A stretch of 19,421 nt of DNA from DASVSE01 sp036399715 (lineage in GTDB: Bacteria; Bacteroidota; Rhodothermia; Rhodothermales; Rubricoccaceae), in the NCBI GenBank assembly GCA_036399715.1, contig DASWMO010000213.1, positions 1-19,421 of the forward strand. The letters are read 5' to 3'. The notes beneath the pieces were generated by a model that saw nothing but the letters and a program-made list of their open reading frames with translations, was not told the DNA's origin and did no database searches. This document shows, piece after piece, positions 1 to 7,400 of the stretch (its first letter is position 1; every line of letters begins with the position of its first letter). A program made the position numbers and the translations under genes.

Positions 1-300
1 GCCCCGTCGTCGGCGCCCGACGTGTTCGCGCTCGGCGGGATGCTCCCGAACCCGGTCCGCGCCGCGGGCCGGATCCGGTTCGACGTGCCCGAGGCGTCGG
101 CGGTGACGATCGAGGTGTTCGACGTGCTCGGCCGGCTCGCCACGGCGGTCGTCGACGGCCGGGTGGCGGCAGGCCGCCACGAGGTGTCGTGGAGCGCGGC
201 CGGCTTCCCGAGCGGGACGTACCTCGTCCGGATGCGGGCCCGGCCGGAGAGCGGGGGCGTGGCCTTCGAGCAGACGCGCCGGATGACCGTCACCCGGTAA
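1..300 (+). CDS. C-terminal end of a T9SS-secreted protein (partial)
   Basis: The reading frame is open from the first base of the window to a TAA at 298-300, so the gene starts upstream; the 99 codons seen are only its tail. They form a type A T9SS sorting domain: a PNP motif (LPNPVRAAG), then a beta strand, IEVFDVLGRLATAVVDG, a GRHEVSW turn and GTYLVRMRA, ending in a basic MTVTR tail. In this family the domain directs export across the outer membrane and is then cleaved or anchored by the PorU sortase. The function of the mature protein cannot be told from this piece. Four other genes in the window end the same way. Confidence 0.9.
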   Translation, partial: APSSAPDVFALGGMLPNPVRAAGRIRFDVPEASAVTIEVFDVLGRLATAVVDGRVAAGRHEVSWSAAGFPSGTYLVRMRARPESGGVAFEQTRRMTVTR

Positions 301-334
301 CACGACGCATCCCGTCGGGGCTGGGAGGGTGGTC

Positions 335-430
335 ATGGGCATCACGGTCCACGACCACCTCATCCTCGCAGGCACCGGCTACACGAGCCTCGCCGAGCGC
401 AGGTTGGTAGATCCGTGGACCGTGGCCTAG
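335..430 (+). pseudogene. Remnant of a radC-type JAB-domain gene (C-terminal tail)
   Basis: An open frame beginning at ATG 335 and ending at TAG 428-430 encodes 31 residues containing GITVHDHLILAGTGYTSLAE. This matches the pattern that closes RadC/DUF2466 proteins: LGI, then a DH(L/I)I strand, a glycine turn, and (S/T)(F/L)AExGL(L/V). The rest of the usual ~220-residue protein is missing: upstream bases in this frame do not continue the JAB metal-binding motif and run into the preceding gene. I therefore read it as a leftover tail after deletion or insertion. RadC-like genes are often carried on mobile elements, which fits a rearranged spot. The match is short, so identity rests on the DHLI and TSLAE motifs. 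Confidence 0.55.
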
Positions 431-542
431 AACGGGAATGTCGGGCCCAGGCTTGTAGGAGGGCAAACCCAAGCCATCCTCTCGGCTATGAAAGCCGCCG
501 CAGCGGAGTGACCTGGGGCGACTAACCCTGTTACAGCACAAA

Positions 543-575
543 CGTGGCGCTCTCAACAAACTCGAGAGCGCCACG
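543..575. terminator. Strong hairpin between convergent genes, probable transcription terminator
   Basis: A perfect 12-bp stem (543-554 CGTGGCGCTCTC with 564-575) closes a 9-base loop AACAAACTC. It lies 65 bp past the stop of the minus-strand lipoprotein gene. On the minus strand the stem is followed by the moderately T-rich TTTGTGCTG, on the plus strand by no T run. It is best read as the terminator of the lipoprotein gene, possibly working in both directions. Confidence 0.5.
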
Positions 576-639
576 AGGAGCAGAACCAGTCCGACGGTGC
601 TCGGGCAATCACGCTGGGGAAGCCGGTTAGGACCTGACC

Positions 640-1830
640 TCAGCGGGCAGCTAGGCCCGTGACGAACGCCGGAAGCCCCTCGGCCGCTGAATCGTCGACG
701 CCCGTCAGGCGGCCGTCGGCTTCCAGCCGGTGAACGCTGACTGTCCCGTCGCCTCCTGTCGCGTCGCCCGAGACTGTGTAGAGGAACCCGTCGCCCATCG
801 CCATGTCGAGCGGGGCCGCGCCGGTGACCGAGAGCGTGGCGAGGGGGCCGTTCTGCGAGAGCGGCGTAAGCGACCCGTTCACCCCGACGGTATAGCCCGA
901 GATCGTCCCTGACCCCGTGTTCGTCGTATACGCGTACCGGTCGTCGGGCGTGATCTCGATCCAGCACGAGGCCGTCCCGAACGCAGGCGACATCGATGTG
1001 ACCGCCGTCATTGTCCCGTCGGCGTTCATGCGGTACGACGAGACCGTCCCGCCGTTAGGAACGGCCGTGAGCGGGCCCCCGGGCGCGTTCGTCTTGGACG
1101 AGACGAAGGTGCCGTTCCGGGTGAACATGGCTCCGAACGGGGTGACGCCTGCCGAGGGCGTCACGACGGGGGTGCCGGGGACGCCGCCAGTCCCGAGGGC
1201 GTACGTCACGATCCGGTTCGTCGCCTTTTCGGTGACGACGAGCCGCGAGCCGTCAGGCGACATCGCGATGAGGGCCGGGCCGGTCATGGGCGCCCCGGAG
1301 AGCGGACGGACCGAGTTGGCCATCGCAGTCAGCGAGCCGTCCGTGCCGACGGTGAACCCGGCGATGGAGCCGGCCCCGCCGCCCGTCATCGCGTTGACCA
1401 CGTAGAGCCGACGGCCGTCCGCGCTCGTCGCGAGGCTGACCGGCCGCTCACCCTGTGCCGGCTCGGCCTCGACGAGCGCGAGGTCGCCGTCCGCGTCGAC
1501 CGTGAACGAGGCGACGGTGCTGCTCCCCGCGTTGACGACGAAGAGACGTGCCCCGTCAGGGCTCAGGATGACGGCGTCTTGCGAGAGAAGTGGGTCGGGG
1601 ATGATCTCCATCCCGCGCCCGCTCCCGTTCCCGCCGGCCGAGACGCGGGCGCGCTCGTCGAGCGAGCCGTCGGAGAGCCGGTCGTAGACGACGACGCGGT
1701 TGCCCGTCGCCTCGTTCTCCATCGTGTACAGGGTCCCGACGACGGTCGCGTCGGAGTCGTTCGTGTCACAGCCGCTGACGGCGAAGAGGAGGGTCAGGGC
1801 GAGGCCTGGCCGGAGCGAGAAGGGCATCAT
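640..1830 (-). CDS. Lactonase-like beta-propeller lipoprotein
   Basis: The 396-residue product starts with a short lipoprotein signal peptide: basic residue at 7, hydrophobic stretch 9-18, lipobox VSGC with Cys21. The rest is a repeated beta-propeller of the 7-bladed lactonase/YncE-like type (PF10282-like). Blades carry SPDGARLFVVNAGSSTV, SADGRRLYVVNAMTGG, SPDGSRLVVTEKATNRIV and TPDDRYAYTTNTGSGTI, each a 'DG-R-hydrophobic-YVxN' unit. Homologues include 6-phosphogluconolactonase, but that activity is not proven for secreted members, and a binding or structural role is as likely. It is expected to be lipid-anchored in the envelope. Two adjacent ATG codons (1828 and 1825) could both serve as start. 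It diverges from the response regulator at 2042. No T9SS tail is present. Confidence 0.8.
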   Translation of the reverse strand: MMPFSLRPGLALTLLFAVSGCDTNDSDATVVGTLYTMENEATGNRVVVYDRLSDGSLDERARVSAGGNGSGRGMEIIPDPLLSQDAVILSPDGARLFVVNAGSSTVASFTVDADGDLALVEAEPAQGERPVSLATSADGRRLYVVNAMTGGGAGSIAGFTVGTDGSLTAMANSVRPLSGAPMTGPALIAMSPDGSRLVVTEKATNRIVTYALGTGGVPGTPVVTPSAGVTPFGAMFTRNGTFVSSKTNAPGGPLTAVPNGGTVSSYRMNADGTMTAVTSMSPAFGTASCWIEITPDDRYAYTTNTGSGTISGYTVGVNGSLTPLSQNGPLATLSVTGAAPLDMAMGDGFLYTVSGDATGGDGTVSVHRLEADGRLTGVDDSAAEGLPAFVTGLAAR

Positions 1831-1910
1831 CGAGAGGGGACGGTGAGGAGGGGAAGAGGGCCCGAGATCGACCCGGAAGGCCAGACACTGGGTTAAGGGC
1901 CTGCTCGTAA

Positions 1911-1959
1911 ACCGACCCGTCGGTCGTGAGATGTCACAGGGAGGTCACGAGAGGCTCAC
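1911..1959 (+). promoter_or_regulatory. Candidate operator: palindrome plus three 11-bp-spaced direct repeats
   Basis: In the 211-bp divergent gap, a perfect 6-2-6 inverted repeat (ACCGAC-CC-GTCGGT, 1911-1924) is followed by three direct repeats starting at 1933, 1944 and 1955: GTCACAGGGAG, GTCACGAGAGG, CTCACGAGATG. The period is exactly 11 bp, one helical turn, which is the usual geometry for tandem binding of OmpR/PhoB-type regulators (PhoB boxes are TGTCA repeats at 11 bp). The adjacent gene encodes just such a regulator, so autoregulation is a reasonable inference. No clear -10/-35 pair could be assigned. Confidence 0.4.
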
Positions 1960-2041
1960 GAGATGGATCGCCACCTTTCCAGGCCCGCCAGCAGACGCTC
2001 CGTCCTGTTCGGGCGGGACTCGGGGCGGTAGGTTCTGCGTC

Positions 2042-2791
2042 ATGAGCACGACCCCCGCGATCCTTCTCGTCGAGGACGACCCCGACCTCGCCGCTCTCCT
2101 CAGGCTCCACCTCGAGGACCTCGGGTTCCGGTGCGACCACTCGGTCGACGGGGCGGACGGGCTCGCCCGGGCGCTGGCCAGCCCCTACGCCCTCGTCGTG
2201 CTCGACGGGATGCTCCCCACCCTCGACGGCTTAGAGGTGTGCAAGCGGCTCCGTGCCGCCGGCTCCGCGACGCCGGTCCTCATGCTCACCGCACGCGGAG
2301 AGGAGGTTGACAAGGTCCTCGGGCTTGAATTCGGGGCCGACGACTATGTCACGAAGCCCTTCGCCGTCCGCGAACTCCTCGCTCGCGTCAAAGCACTCCT
2401 CCGCCGCGTCGAGCTTGACCGGCTCGGCGACGACCGCAACGGGGGCGGGGCAGCGGAACCGTTCACCGTAGGCCCCTTGCGGATTGAGCCCGAGAAGCGC
2501 CGAGCCCTCCTGGGTGGCGAGCCCGTGGAGCTGACGGCCAAGGAGTTCGAGCTCCTCGCACTGTTCGCGCGCCACCCCGGCCGCGTCTTCCCCCGGATGG
2601 AGCTGCTCGAGCGGGTGTGGGGCTACACCCACGAGGGCTACACCCACACCGTGAACTCCCACATCAACCGGCTCCGCGCCAAGATCGAGCCCGACCCCGC
2701 CCGCCCCCGCTACGTCCTGACGGTGTGGGGCGTGGGGTACCGGTTTGCCGAGCCCGGCGAGCTGGTCACCGAACCACCTGCGCTCCCGTGA
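2042..2791 (+). CDS. OmpR/PhoB-family response regulator
   Basis: A 249-residue two-domain regulator. The N-terminal receiver (about 5-120) has the acidic pair E11-D12-D13, phospho-acceptor D55 in VVLDGMLP, T83 (LMLTA) and K105 in the TKPF motif. The C-terminal winged helix (about 140-240) shows the ELTAKEFELL start, the recognition-helix region with HTVNSHINRLRAKIE and the terminal YVLTVWGVGYRF wing. An upstream in-frame extension to 1931 exists, but the ATG at 2042 places the receiver start (STTPAILLVEDD) exactly where the family begins, and the 1931-2041 stretch holds the likely operator. The stop overlaps the kinase start by one base (TGATG at 2789-2793), so the two are translationally coupled. 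The stimulus is unknown. Confidence 0.92.
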   Translation: MSTTPAILLVEDDPDLAALLRLHLEDLGFRCDHSVDGADGLARALASPYALVVLDGMLPTLDGLEVCKRLRAAGSATPVLMLTARGEEVDKVLGLEFGADDYVTKPFAVRELLARVKALLRRVELDRLGDDRNGGGAAEPFTVGPLRIEPEKRRALLGGEPVELTAKEFELLALFARHPGRVFPRMELLERVWGYTHEGYTHTVNSHINRLRAKIEPDPARPRYVLTVWGVGYRFAEPGELVTEPPALP

Positions 2792-4263
2792 TGCTTCGCT
2801 CGCTCTACGCCCGGCTTGCCGCCGTCTTCCTGCTCCTGCTCCTCGGTCTCGGAGCTGCCCTCGCCGTGTGGAGCGCACGGTCGTCGATCCGGCTCGTCGA
2901 AGCTGCCGACCAGGCAATCCACCGGGACCTCGCGGCAGACCTTGCCCCGCGGTTCCAGATGTACCTCGACGACGGCATCCCCCGGGATAGCCTTGAAGAC
3001 ATCATCGAGGGCCTCTCGAGTGTGAACCGCCGGATCGACGTCTACCTCTTGAGCTCGACCGGGATGGTCAAGGCGGCGCTCCGGATGCCGGGTGGGTCCG
3101 CTGAGGGCCGGACCGTCGACACCGAACCCCTCGAGCGGGTGATCGCTGGGGAGGCGGTCTTTCCTGTCCTCGGCGACGACCCGCGCCGGCCGGGCGGTCA
3201 TCGACCGTTCTCAGCCGCGTACGTCCGGATCATGGGCGAGGAGGGGTGCTACCTCTACGTCACGCTCGGAAATGAGGTCTACGACGCCCACCTCGCCGCG
3301 CTCGCCCGGGGGATGTGGATGCGGGGGGCTCGCCAGGCACTCCCGCTCGCGCTCCTGGTCACGGCCGTCCTGGGTCTCCTCCTGTTTGCCTCGGTGACCC
3401 GGCCGCTCCGCCGGCTCACCGAGGCCGCCGAGGCGGTCGAGCGGGGCGACCTTGACCGCCGGGTCCCCGTCGCGGGAGGCGAGGAGGTGGCGAGCCTCGG
3501 GGCCTCGTTCAACCGAATGGCTGCTGCGCTCGCCGACACGCTCCGGAAGCTCGAGCGGACGGACCGTGAGCGCCGGGACCTCGTCGTCAATGTGAGCCAC
3601 GACCTCCGGGGCCCGCTCGCGGCCGTCCGAGGCTACCTCGAAACCGTGCTCCTGAAGGGGGACGACTTCACGCCAGAGAAGCGGCAGGAGTACTTAGAGG
3701 TTGCCCTCCGAAACGCTGAGGGGCTCGGAGCCCTCGTCGAAGAGCTCTTCGAGCTCTCGAAGCTGGAGGCCGGTGGCGTGACGCTCCAGCAGGAGTCGTT
3801 CGCCGGGGCCGACCTCGTCCAGGACACGGCGGCCCGATTTCGCCCCCGCGCCGAGGGCGACAGCCAACAGCTCGCGCTCCGGCTCGACGAGGGGCTCCCG
3901 CTCGTCTGCGGAGACCTCCGCCTCGTCGAGCGGGTCATCGCGAACCTCACCGACAACGCCCTCCGCTATACGCCCGCCGGTGGGACCGTCGAGCTCGCCG
4001 CGCTCCACGCCCCGGGCGGCGTGACGGTCCACGTGCGCGACACCGGACCCGGGATTGCTCCGGACCTCATCGGCCGCGTGACCGAGCGATTCGTGCAAGG
4101 GGACCCGGCCCGAACGCGTGGAGGACGCGGCGGGGCCGGGCTAGGGCTCGCCATCGCTGAGCGGATCATAGAGCTCCACGGCAGCCAGCTCCAGATCGAG
4201 AGCCCGCCGGGGGCGGGGACCAGGATCTCGTTCTTTTTGCCGGCAGCCGAAGTCTGCGAGTAG
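2791..4263 (+). CDS. Membrane sensor histidine kinase (HAMP)
   Basis: The 490-residue partner of the upstream regulator starts at the ATG overlapping that gene's stop. Order of parts: transmembrane helix about 8-27; an extracytoplasmic sensor of about 150 residues (30-180) without a recognised fold; second helix about 183-201 (LPLALLVTAVLGLLLF); HAMP linker to about 255; dimerisation domain with the H-box VVNVSHDLRGPL, phospho-acceptor His270; ATPase domain with the N box (TDNALRYTP), G1 (VRDTGPGIAP) and G2 (GGAGLGLAIAERI). All catalytic motifs are intact. Class I kinase architecture and the TGATG overlap indicate a co-transcribed two-component system. The ligand cannot be predicted; neighbouring genes are surface proteins, but no direct link is shown. 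Confidence 0.92.
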   Translation: MLRSLYARLAAVFLLLLLGLGAALAVWSARSSIRLVEAADQAIHRDLAADLAPRFQMYLDDGIPRDSLEDIIEGLSSVNRRIDVYLLSSTGMVKAALRMPGGSAEGRTVDTEPLERVIAGEAVFPVLGDDPRRPGGHRPFSAAYVRIMGEEGCYLYVTLGNEVYDAHLAALARGMWMRGARQALPLALLVTAVLGLLLFASVTRPLRRLTEAAEAVERGDLDRRVPVAGGEEVASLGASFNRMAAALADTLRKLERTDRERRDLVVNVSHDLRGPLAAVRGYLETVLLKGDDFTPEKRQEYLEVALRNAEGLGALVEELFELSKLEAGGVTLQQESFAGADLVQDTAARFRPRAEGDSQQLALRLDEGLPLVCGDLRLVERVIANLTDNALRYTPAGGTVELAALHAPGGVTVHVRDTGPGIAPDLIGRVTERFVQGDPARTRGGRGGAGLGLAIAERIIELHGSQLQIESPPGAGTRISFFLPAAEVCE

Positions 4264-4272
4264 GCCCGGCTT

Positions 4273-4307
4273 CGGAGGGCGACCTGCACCTGCGGCCTTC
4301 GCCTCCG
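4273..4307 (+). terminator. Possible weak hairpin after the kinase gene
   Basis: An imperfect stem (CGGAG-G-GCG 4273-4281 with CGC-CTCCG 4300-4307, one bulged G) begins about 10 bp past the kinase stop. No T run follows. The rest of the 171-bp gap (4264-4434) holds a GCCGGGCCCGGC palindrome at 4392-4403 and no clear promoter. Confidence 0.25.
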
Positions 4308-4434
4308 GATGGGTGCCGACCGGGCGGATGCAATGGAATCGTTAGATCTCAGGCTGAACCACCGTGGCGGTCGCTGGGTAAGGTGGTAGGTGCCGGGCCC
4401 GGCCCAGTCGCCGCCCCTCTCGCCTCGACCGCCG

Positions 4435-7400
4435 ATGCCTCTCCCTGCTACGCTCCTACGCACGTCTCCCTGGACAACGCCCCAGTTGTGGGCCGCCTCC
4501 GCCGGTCTCCTCGTCGCGCTGCTCGCCGCACTCCCTGCAGCGGCGCAGCCCCGACTCGCCGTCTCCCAACCGGCCCTGACCCAGGCACTCGGGGCCGGAG
4601 CGACGGCGACCCAGACGCTCACCGTCACGAACACGGGCAACGCCGCGCTCACGTTTGCCGCCGCGCGCGGCCCGGCGGGCGCCCCAGCCGGGGGCCCGGA
4701 CGCGTACGGGTACACATGGACGGACTCGGACCGGACGGGTGGCCCCGTCTACCAGTGGACGGACATCCGGGCCACAGGCACCCGGCACACGCTCACGAGC
4801 TCAGGCGGCGTCTGGGTGGACCTCCCGTTCGCCTTCCCGTTCTACGGGCAGACGTACACCCGCGTGAAGGTCTACGCGGACGGGCTGATCTCCTTCCTCC
4901 CGACCTACCAGGGGTCGACGTCCAACAACCGGCCCGTCCCGTACTGGGACAATCCCGACCTGTTCATCGCCGGGTTCTGGGACGACCTCGACCCGTCGCG
5001 GGCGGGCGGCGTCTACACCGGGACGGACGCGCGGGGCCGGTTCGTCGTGCAGTACCACGAGGTCGGGCTCGCCGGGTCCACGGCCCCCGACGCCCGGTAC
5101 ACATTCCAGATTGTCCTCGACCCCTCCGGGACGGCCCTCGTCCAGTACGGCCCGATGGTAGGCCCGACCAACAGCGCCACCGTGGGGATCGAGAACGCGA
5201 CGAGCGACCACGGTGGAAGCACGACGGGCCTCGAGGTGGCCTACAACGAACCGTACGTCCGGAATGGGCTTGCCGTCCGGATCGCCCGGGGAGACCCGTG
5301 GCTGTCGGTCGTCGGCGGGGGCACGCTCGCCCCGGGCGCCAGCGCGGGCGTGACCGCGACGTTCTCCTCGTTTGACCTCCAGGCGGGGACCTACGCGAGC
5401 GCCCTCGCCCTCACGAGCAACTCCGCGCCCCCGACGGTCGTCGTGCCCGCGACCCTGACCGTGCTCAGCGTCCCAGACGTTGCGGTGTCGGCGACGTCCG
5501 TCGCCTTCGGCGACGTCTTCATCGGGGGCACCGGCGCGGACACGCTCGTCGTCACCAACGCCGGCTCGGCCCCGCTCACGCTCTCCTCCGTGACGGCCGG
5601 CGGCTCCCCGTTTTTTACGGCGTCCGTCGGGCCCACGGTGATGGCCCCGGGAGCGATCCGGCGAATCGCGGTGAGGTTCGAGCCTGCCCTCGTCGGGCCT
5701 TCTACGGGCACGCTCGTCCTCACGACCGACGACCCGGACGAGCCGGCCGTCTCGGTCACGCTGGCCGGCCTCGGCGTCCCGGCGCCCGACGTGGCGGTCA
5801 CCCCACCCGCGTTGACCGCCTCGGTGGCGGCGGGACTCTCGGTCACGCACACGCTGACCGTCGCGAACACGGGGGGGGCAGCCCTCACGTTCGCCCTCTC
5901 CCTCCGTCCGGACGGCGCCGGCAGTGCCCTCGACTCGCTCTACTCCGACTCCGGGGCGGCCGGGGCCGGCACGACCGGTTGGACGCCGTGGCGGCCCTTC
6001 GCGGTCAGCAACCGCTTCACGGCAACGGACCGGTTCAGCATGACGGCGGTGCGGGCATTCCTCAAGATCGAGCGCGACCCAACGGTGCGCGTGGAGGTGT
6101 ACGGGGCGGGCACGTTCGGCGACCCGACGAGCGGTCCGCTCCTCCGCTCCCTCGACGTCTCGATTCCTCACGGGCCTGCGGCGATGCATGAGATTCCGCT
6201 CGACACCACGCTCGTGTTCGAGCGAGGCGAGGACTTCTATGTGGTGATCTGGACCGAGGGCGAATACGCCCCGTTCGGCGTGCACACCAACAGCGGTGGC
6301 CGTTCTTACCGCCGGACGTTCCACAGCCCCACCTGGTACCACGAGACGGGCAGCACCACGTACGTCATCCGCGCGCTCCGGACCACCGGCGACTGGATCG
6401 GAGCCGAGCGGTTGACGGGGACCGTCCCGGCTGGAGGGAGCGTCGACGTCCCCGTCCGGGTGGGGGGGGCAGCGCTCATCGGTGGACAGTATACCGGGTC
6501 GGTCGTCGTCGAGAGCGACGATCCGGACGAGCCCGAGGTCGTCGTCCCGGTCACGCTCGGCGTGACGGGCGTGCCCGAGGTAGCTGTCAGCGCGGACACG
6601 CTCGACTTTGCGGAGGTCTTCCTGGGCGCGGCGGTGAGCCGGACGGTCACCGTTCGCAATGTCGGAACTGGCCCGCTCACCGTGAGCGCGGTCACGAGCT
6701 CGGCCCCAGCCTTCTCGGTCTCGCCGGCCGGCGCGTTCACGCTCGGCGTCGACCAGTCGCGGGCCGTCGAGGTCACCTTTACGCCCGTCGTCTCGGGCTT
6801 GGTGGCGGCGTCGCTCACGGTCACAAGCGACGATCCCGGCCGTCCGGTCGCGACGGTCGCCCTCACCGGCGAGGGCGCGCTTGCGCCGAATCTCGCCGTC
6901 GCACCTGACTCGCTCGCCGCCGTCCTCGACGCTGGCATGACGGGGACGGCCACGCTGGCCGTCTCGAACACGGGCGCGGGACCCCTTGAGTTTACCTTCC
7001 CGGGGTACACCGAGGCCCTCCGAAGCTGGCCGCACCAGGAGCGCCGAGCGAGCGATCCGTCCGCTGCGCCAGTCTGGCTTGGCAAAGGCGCACTCGACGC
7101 GCGGCGTGGGAACGTGGCCTTTGACAGCGGCGGCCCAGACGCGTTCGGCTACTCGTGGTCAGACTCGAACGAGCCTGGAGGGCCAGCCTTCTCATGGGCC
7201 GACATCTCGGAGACGGGGACCGCGCTCCCGCTCGGCGACGACGATTCAGAGACGGTCTCGCTCCCGTTCCCTTTCACGTTCTACGGCCAGCCGTACACCG
7301 ACGTCGTCGTCTCGTCCAACGGGTTCCTCACGTTCGCGGCCGCCGGCGCCACGGCGTTCACGAACCAGCCGGTCCCGAGAACGGCGACGCCGAGCGACCT

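Larger units (their letters stand above)
301..639. other. Convergent intergenic region with decayed sequence
   Basis: This stretch lies between the end of the plus-strand T9SS protein and the end of the minus-strand propeller lipoprotein. It holds a radC-like tail (335-430) and a strong hairpin (543-575), described separately. Smaller inverted repeats sit at 450-455/470-475 (GGCTTG/CAAGCC) and 483-487/493-497 (CGGCT/AGCCG). No other credible coding sequence was seen; the open frames here are short and resemble nothing I recognise. Confidence 0.5.

Noticed and set aside
4392..4403. 12-bp palindrome GCCGGGCCCGGC upstream of the giant T9SS protein
   Set aside because: Pure GC palindromes are common in DNA of this composition and no second copy or regulator link is seen.
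4801..7035. Long 744-codon open frame on the minus strand inside the giant ASH protein gene
   Set aside because: Its product is Arg/Asp/Gly-rich low-complexity sequence typical of the antisense of high-GC genes; the plus-strand frame has a signal peptide, domains and a T9SS tail.
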